DNA of 64,000 nucleotides from Variovorax sp. Root473 (lineage in GTDB: Bacteria; Pseudomonadota; Gammaproteobacteria; Burkholderiales; Burkholderiaceae_C): assembly GCF_001426505.1 (NCBI RefSeq), contig NZ_LMEV01000017.1, positions 1,829,093 to 1,893,092 on the forward strand, in the 5' to 3' direction. Below, in pieces: positions 59,720-64,000 of the stretch. The position numbers and the translations under genes were made by a program. Each line of letters starts with the position of its first letter. Within the stretch, counting starts at the first letter, position 1. The notes below the pieces were generated by a model. It ran no database searches and had not been told where the DNA came from. It saw only the letters and a list, made by a program, of their open reading frames with translations.

Positions 59720-60988
59720 TTACTGATAGCCCTTCGGGAACGGATCGGGCTTGATCAGTTCAGCCGATTCCGCCACCACCTTGAAGCTGCCATCCAGCTG
59801 CCCTTGTCCGATGCGCGCCTTGCTCCACAGGTGATGGTTCGCATCCAGCTTCACGTAGCCTTCGGGCGCCGTCTTCAGCTCGATGCCCGGCGAACCGGCC
59901 ACGACCTTGTCGATGTCGAAGCTGCCCGCCTTCTCCACCGCGGCCTTCCACAGCCACGGGCCGAGGTAGCCGGCCTGGGTCACGTCGCCGATCACCGCGT
60001 CCTTGCCGTACTTGGCCTTGAAGGCGGCCACGAACTTCTTGTTGTTCTCGTTGTCCAGCGACTGGAAATACTTCATCGACGAGTAGAAGCCCGCGAAGTT
60101 CTCGCCGCCCACACCGGTCATCTCGTCTTCGGTCACGGCCAGCGTCAAGAGGAACTGCTTGTCGCCGGTGATGCCCGCGGCCTTGAGCTGCTTGTAGAAC
60201 GCCACGTTCGAACCGCCCACCACGGCCGCGAAGATGCAGTCGGGCTTGGCGACCTTGATCTTGTTGATCAGCGAGTTGAAGTTGGTGTGGCCCAGCGGGT
60301 AGTACTCCTCGCCCTTGACCGAACCCTTCTGGAAGTTCTCGATGTGCTTGCGCGCGATCTTCATCGAGGTGCGCGGCCAGATGTAGTCGGAGCCGACGAG
60401 GAAGAAGGTCTTGGCCTTCTTCTCCTTCGCGCCCCAATCCAGGCCCCAGATGATCTGCTGCGTGGCCTCCTGCCCCGTGTAGATCACGTTCTTGCTCTGC
60501 TCCAGGCCTTCGTAGAAGGTCGGGTAGTACAGCAGGCCGTTCTCTTTCTCGAACACCGGCAGCACGGCCTTGCGCGAGGCGCTGGTCCAGCAGCCGAACA
60601 CGGCCGCGACCTTGTCGTTGACCAGCAGCTTCTTCGACTTCTCGGCGAAGGTGGGCCAGTCGGAGGCGCCGTCTTCCTTGATGACCTTGATCTTGCGGCC
60701 CAGGATGCCGCCCATGGCGTTGATCTGGTCGATGGCCAGTTGCTCGGCCTGGATGGAGCCGGTCTCCGAGATGGCCATGGTGCCGGTGGACGAATGCAGC
60801 TGGCCCACCGTGACTTCGGTGTCGGTCACCGCGAGCTTGGTGGTGTTGACCTTGGCCGTGGGGAACTGCCCTTGGCCGAAGCTCAGGCCGCTCAGGCCCA
60901 TCACGGGCAGCGCGGCGGCGCCCTGCAGCAGGCGGCGGCGGCGCAGTGCCATGGCATCGAGGGAAGAAGGATCGGAATCACGCGACAT
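59720..60988 (-). CDS. urtA: Urea/amide ABC transporter substrate-binding protein UrtA
   Basis: A 422-residue periplasmic protein of the UrtA/FmdD/AmiC-like group. A Tat-like signal (LRRRRLLQGAAALPVMGLSGLSFGQ) is followed by the binding domain with VGQLHSSTGTMAISETGS and GWTSASRKAVLPVFEKENGLLYYPTFYEG, typical of UrtA. The start MSRDSDPS at 60988 has GGAG 8 bases upstream. No urease genes are in the window, and a formamidase is in the operon, so the ligand may be formamide or another short amide rather than urea. Confidence 0.93.
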   Translation of the reverse strand: MSRDSDPSSLDAMALRRRRLLQGAAALPVMGLSGLSFGQGQFPTAKVNTTKLAVTDTEVTVGQLHSSTGTMAISETGSIQAEQLAIDQINAMGGILGRKIKVIKEDGASDWPTFAEKSKKLLVNDKVAAVFGCWTSASRKAVLPVFEKENGLLYYPTFYEGLEQSKNVIYTGQEATQQIIWGLDWGAKEKKAKTFFLVGSDYIWPRTSMKIARKHIENFQKGSVKGEEYYPLGHTNFNSLINKIKVAKPDCIFAAVVGGSNVAFYKQLKAAGITGDKQFLLTLAVTEDEMTGVGGENFAGFYSSMKYFQSLDNENNKKFVAAFKAKYGKDAVIGDVTQAGYLGPWLWKAAVEKAGSFDIDKVVAGSPGIELKTAPEGYVKLDANHHLWSKARIGQGQLDGSFKVVAESAELIKPDPFPKGYQ

Positions 60989-61230
60989 CAGGAACTCCAG
61001 GCAGGTTGAAAGAAGAGTGAGCCGCGCACCATCGCAGTGCATCGGACGGTGCCGTGAGCACCATGGCTGGTACTTTAGAAATCACTTGCCTCTGCGCGAA
61101 TACGTCATTCAACGTAGCGGTGCACCCCCGCCCCACCCGCAGACTCCCGAGCCAGACAACGCAGGAGACAGCAGGGAGCGCTTCTTGCTGTACCTGTCGC
61201 ATGCCACAGCCGCCGCCGCGAGAACCCGCC
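60989..61230. promoter_or_regulatory. Divergent control region between urtA and the transporter-kinase gene
   Basis: The 242 bases serve both operons. They contain a GGTGC-CGTGA-GCACC hairpin at about 61040-61056 and a TACGT-CATTCA-ACGTA inverted repeat at 61101-61116, which are candidate regulator sites. A sigma-54 promoter could not be recognised. I see no small gene here. Confidence 0.45.
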
Positions 61231-64000
61231 ATGACATCCGTCTCCGGACAGAAGATCTTTCGCATCCGCCGCGACTACAACGCCTGGGTCGCGAACGAAA
61301 CGCTGGAGGACTACGCGCTGCGCTACACGCCGCGCAGCTTTCGCAAGTGGTCGGAGTTCCGCGTGGCCAACGCGGCTTTCGGCGCCACCTCGTTCCTGGC
61401 GCTGGAGGCCATTGGAGGCGCCATCGCGTTGAGCTACGGCTTCTCGAACGCGCTGTGGGCGATCCTCGTGGTCGGGCTCATCACCTTCCTCACGGGCCTG
61501 CCCATCTCGTACTACGCCGCGCGACACGGCGTCGACATGGACCTGCTCACGCGCGGCGCGGGCTTCGGCTACCTGGGCTCCACGCTCACCTCGCTGATCT
61601 ACGCGAGCTTCACCTTCATCTTCTTCGCGCTGGAGGCGGCCATCCTCTCGCTCGCGCTGCAGATGTACCTGGACTGGCCGCTGTGGCTTCTGTATCTGGT
61701 GTCGTCGATCGTGATCATTCCGCTGGTGGCGCGCGGCATCACGCTCATCTCGGGGCTGCAGCTGTGGACGCAGCCGATCTGGATCGTGCTGTTCGTCTGC
61801 CCCTTCATCGCGGTGATGGTGAAGAAGCCCGAGCTGTATGCCGACTTCACCGGCCTGGTGGGCCGCACCTCGGACAGCAGCGGCTTCGATCCGCTGATGT
61901 TCGGCGCGGCGGCCACGGTGGCCTTCTCGCTCGTGGTGCAGATCGGCGAGCAGGTCGACTACCTGCGCTTTCTGCCCGAGAAGACTGCCGCCAACCGCGG
62001 GCGCTGGTGGACGGCCGTGCTGGTCGCCGGGCCGGGCTGGATCGTGCCGGGCATGCTGAAGATGATGGGCGGCGCATTCCTGGCCTTCCTGGCGCTGCAG
62101 CACGAGATACCGGCCAACCACGCGATCGAGCCGACGCAGATGTACCTCACGGGCTTTTCGTACGTGCTGCGCGACCCGGCCTGGGTGCTGGGCATCACGG
62201 TGCTGTTCGTCGTCGTGTCGCAGATGAAGATCAACCTGACCAACGCCTATGCGGGTTCGCTGGCGTGGTCGAACTTCTTTGCGCGGCTCACGCACAGCCA
62301 CCCGGGACGCGTGGTGTGGCTGGTGTTCAACGTGGCCATCGCCATCTTGCTGATGGCGCTGGGCGTGTTCGCCGCGCTGGAGCACGTGCTGGGTTTCTAC
62401 AGCAACATCGCCATCGCCTGGGTCGGCGCGCTGGTGGCCGACCTGGTCATCAACAAGCCGCTGGGCTGGAGCCCGAAGGCCATCGAGTTCAAGCGCGCAC
62501 ACCTGTACGACATCAACCCGGTCGGCCTGGTCGCGATGCTGGTGGCGGCGGCGCTGGCGATGCTGGCCTACTCGGGCGCGCTCGGCCAGTGGGCGCGGGC
62601 CTTCTCGCCCTTCATTGCGCTGGCGACGGCCATGGCCGTGTCGCCGCTGCTGGCCTGGAAGACACGCGGGCGCTACTACCTGGCGCGCACCGACATCGAC
62701 CGCTGGGCACCAGGCCAGAGCGTGAAATGCTCGGTGTGCGACAACCACTTCGAATCGGAAGACATGGCCCACTGCCCGGCCTACAGCGCACCGATCTGCT
62801 CCCTGTGCTGCACGCTCGAATCGCGCTGCCACGATCGCTGCAAGACCGACTCGCGCGCCGCCGAGCAGATGAGCGGCTGGCTGCAGGCGCTGCTGCCGCC
62901 CGCGCTGTCGGCGCGGCTGAACTTCCGCGTCGCGCACTACCTGCTGGTCGCCACTTCGCTGATCGCGCTGCTCGCCACGGTGGTGGGCGTGGTCTACGCA
63001 CAGGAGGCCATCGCCGGCACCATCGATTCGGCGATGGCGACGGCCTTCCTGAAAGTGTTCGCACTGCTCTCGGTGGTGGCCGCCGTGGCGGCATGGTGGG
63101 TGGTTCTGGGCAGCGAGAGCCGGCAGATGGCGCAGGAGGAATCGAACCGCCACAACAACCTGCTGGCCCTGGAGATCGAGGCGCACCGCCGCACCGACGC
63201 GGCACTGCAGACCGCCAAGGAAGCGGCCGAAGCCGCCAACCAGGCCAAGACGCGCTACGTGGCCGGCATGACGCACGAGCTGCGCACGCCGCTCAACAGC
63301 ATCCTGGGCTACTCGCAGATCCTGCTCAAGGGCGGCGATGCGGCCTTGCCGCCGCGCGAGGCGGTGCAGACCATCCACCGCAGCGGCGAGCACATGCTCG
63401 GCCTCATCGACGGCCTGCTCGACCTCGCGCGCATCGAGGCCGGGCGGCTGCAGCTGGAGCCCTCGCCGCTGGCGCTGCCGGCCTTTCTCGACCAGGTGGT
63501 GCAGATGGTGCGGCCCCAGGCCGAGGCCAAGGGCCTGGCGTTCGTCTACACGCATGCGGGCCGGCTGCCGCCGTGGGTGCATGCCGACGTGAAGTGGCTG
63601 CGCCAGATCCTCATCAACCTGCTGACCAACGCCGTGCGCTTCACCGACAGCGGCACCGTTACGCTGCATGTGGACGCGCGGCGCGAGGTGCTGCGCTTCG
63701 ACGTGGTCGACACCGGCATCGGCGTGGCACCGCAAGACCGCCAGCGCATCTTCCTGCCCTTCGAGCGCGGCGCCGCGGGCCGCCGGCGGGGCGAGCCGGG
63801 CACGGGGCTGGGCCTGACCATCACCGGGCTGCTCACCTCGCTCATGGGCGGCGAGCTCAAGCTGGCCTCCACCTCGTCGGCGGGCAGCACCTTCGGCGTG
63901 CGCGTGTACCTGCGCGAGGTCGCTGACCCCGGCCCGCAGGCGGGCTCGCGCGAGCCGGTGTCGGGCTACCTGGGCGAGCGCCGCACGTTGCTGGTGGTGG
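61231..64000 (+). CDS. NCS1-type transporter fused to hybrid histidine kinase (3' end outside window)
   Basis: The frame is open from ATG 61231 to the window edge (923 residues seen). Residues about 30-480 form a purine/cytosine-permease (NCS1) type membrane domain with about 12 helices. Next is a cysteine cluster: C500, C503, C515, C523, C526, C527, C533, C537, likely zinc- or redox-active. Two more helices (about 570-590 and 603-625) are followed by a coiled linker, a HisKA domain with H682 in AGMTHELRTPLNS, and a HATPase domain (N-box LINLLTNAVRF, G1 VDTGIGVA, G2 GTGLGLTI). At the edge ERRTLLVV begins, probably a receiver domain. It is analogous in design to CbrA (SSS transporter-kinase). 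Divergent from urtABCDE-fmdAB, it is a candidate sensor of amides or related nitrogen compounds. Confidence 0.88.
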   Translation, partial: MTSVSGQKIFRIRRDYNAWVANETLEDYALRYTPRSFRKWSEFRVANAAFGATSFLALEAIGGAIALSYGFSNALWAILVVGLITFLTGLPISYYAARHGVDMDLLTRGAGFGYLGSTLTSLIYASFTFIFFALEAAILSLALQMYLDWPLWLLYLVSSIVIIPLVARGITLISGLQLWTQPIWIVLFVCPFIAVMVKKPELYADFTGLVGRTSDSSGFDPLMFGAAATVAFSLVVQIGEQVDYLRFLPEKTAANRGRWWTAVLVAGPGWIVPGMLKMMGGAFLAFLALQHEIPANHAIEPTQMYLTGFSYVLRDPAWVLGITVLFVVVSQMKINLTNAYAGSLAWSNFFARLTHSHPGRVVWLVFNVAIAILLMALGVFAALEHVLGFYSNIAIAWVGALVADLVINKPLGWSPKAIEFKRAHLYDINPVGLVAMLVAAALAMLAYSGALGQWARAFSPFIALATAMAVSPLLAWKTRGRYYLARTDIDRWAPGQSVKCSVCDNHFESEDMAHCPAYSAPICSLCCTLESRCHDRCKTDSRAAEQMSGWLQALLPPALSARLNFRVAHYLLVATSLIALLATVVGVVYAQEAIAGTIDSAMATAFLKVFALLSVVAAVAAWWVVLGSESRQMAQEESNRHNNLLALEIEAHRRTDAALQTAKEAAEAANQAKTRYVAGMTHELRTPLNSILGYSQILLKGGDAALPPREAVQTIHRSGEHMLGLIDGLLDLARIEAGRLQLEPSPLALPAFLDQVVQMVRPQAEAKGLAFVYTHAGRLPPWVHADVKWLRQILINLLTNAVRFTDSGTVTLHVDARREVLRFDVVDTGIGVAPQDRQRIFLPFERGAAGRRRGEPGTGLGLTITGLLTSLMGGELKLASTSSAGSTFGVRVYLREVADPGPQAGSREPVSGYLGERRTLLVV

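Noticed and set aside
61105..63735. An 876-codon minus-strand open frame opposite the transporter-kinase gene
   Set aside because: The plus-strand frame carries complete transporter, HisKA and HATPase motifs; the minus frame is Arg/His/Gln-rich with none.

Overview
The window is high-GC DNA (my estimate by eye is high 60s percent) with a beta-proteobacterial, Burkholderiales gene content. The order glyA-nrdR-ribD-ribE-ribBX-ribH-nusB, the tolQRA set, a Bug-type tripartite-tricarboxylate binding protein and a DUF4148-like secreted protein all point to Comamonadaceae, most likely a Variovorax-like soil or plant-associated bacterium. Genus is inference. I see no tRNA or rRNA gene, CRISPR array, insertion sequence, integrase or prophage. 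Coding density is very high: no gap between genes exceeds 300 bases, and the largest gaps are promoter regions of about 160-245 bases.

Left part (1-10.7 kb) is housekeeping: a partial lytic transglycosylase, a ZTP (pfl-motif) riboswitch in front of glyA, nrdR and the riboflavin genes with nusB, an aminotransferase, then ybgC-tolQ-tolR-tolA. No tolB or pal follows tolA. Instead there is a tightly overlapped pair (10.7-17.2 kb): an M48-like HExxH metalloprotease and a 1740-residue DUF4011/UPF1-like SF1 helicase with a possible C-terminal restriction-type nuclease. It is the best candidate here for an undescribed system.

17.2-31.4 kb holds a BOF-family periplasmic protein, dnaE diverging from trhO, a quinone/electrophile-type cassette (pirin, WrbA-like flavodoxin, DoxX, second pirin, LysR regulator with a 25-bp palindrome at its start), a renalase-like flavoprotein, gluQ-trmB, a lipoprotein carrying a TonB C-terminal domain, an orphan branched-chain-type binding protein and a Crp/Fnr regulator.

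31.5-37.5 kb looks like an organic-acid module: an HD-fold protein with a PhnZ/MIOX-like metal-ligand pattern, a class II aldolase, a BASS-type transporter, a LysR regulator and tcuAB (tricarballylate dehydrogenase and its electron-transfer partner). 37.6-44.0 kb is a surface/secretion block: a GH3 beta-glucosidase, then on the minus strand a small lipoprotein, a Tat-exported phospholipase C and a small trimeric autotransporter. 44.2-48.8 kb is phnDCE with a HAD phosphatase and an RpiR regulator. 48.9-53.8 kb is a LysR-controlled hydroxyacid module (2-hydroxyacid dehydrogenase, RraA-type aldolase, Bug binding protein, L-2-hydroxyglutarate-oxidase-like flavoprotein).

54.4-64 kb is an amide/urea nitrogen module: urtABCDE-fmdA-fmdB on the minus strand. 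Divergent from it is a protein running off the right edge in which an NCS1-type transporter, a cysteine cluster and a histidine kinase are fused, probably with a receiver domain to follow. It is the second most interesting object and a natural candidate sensor for the amide operon.
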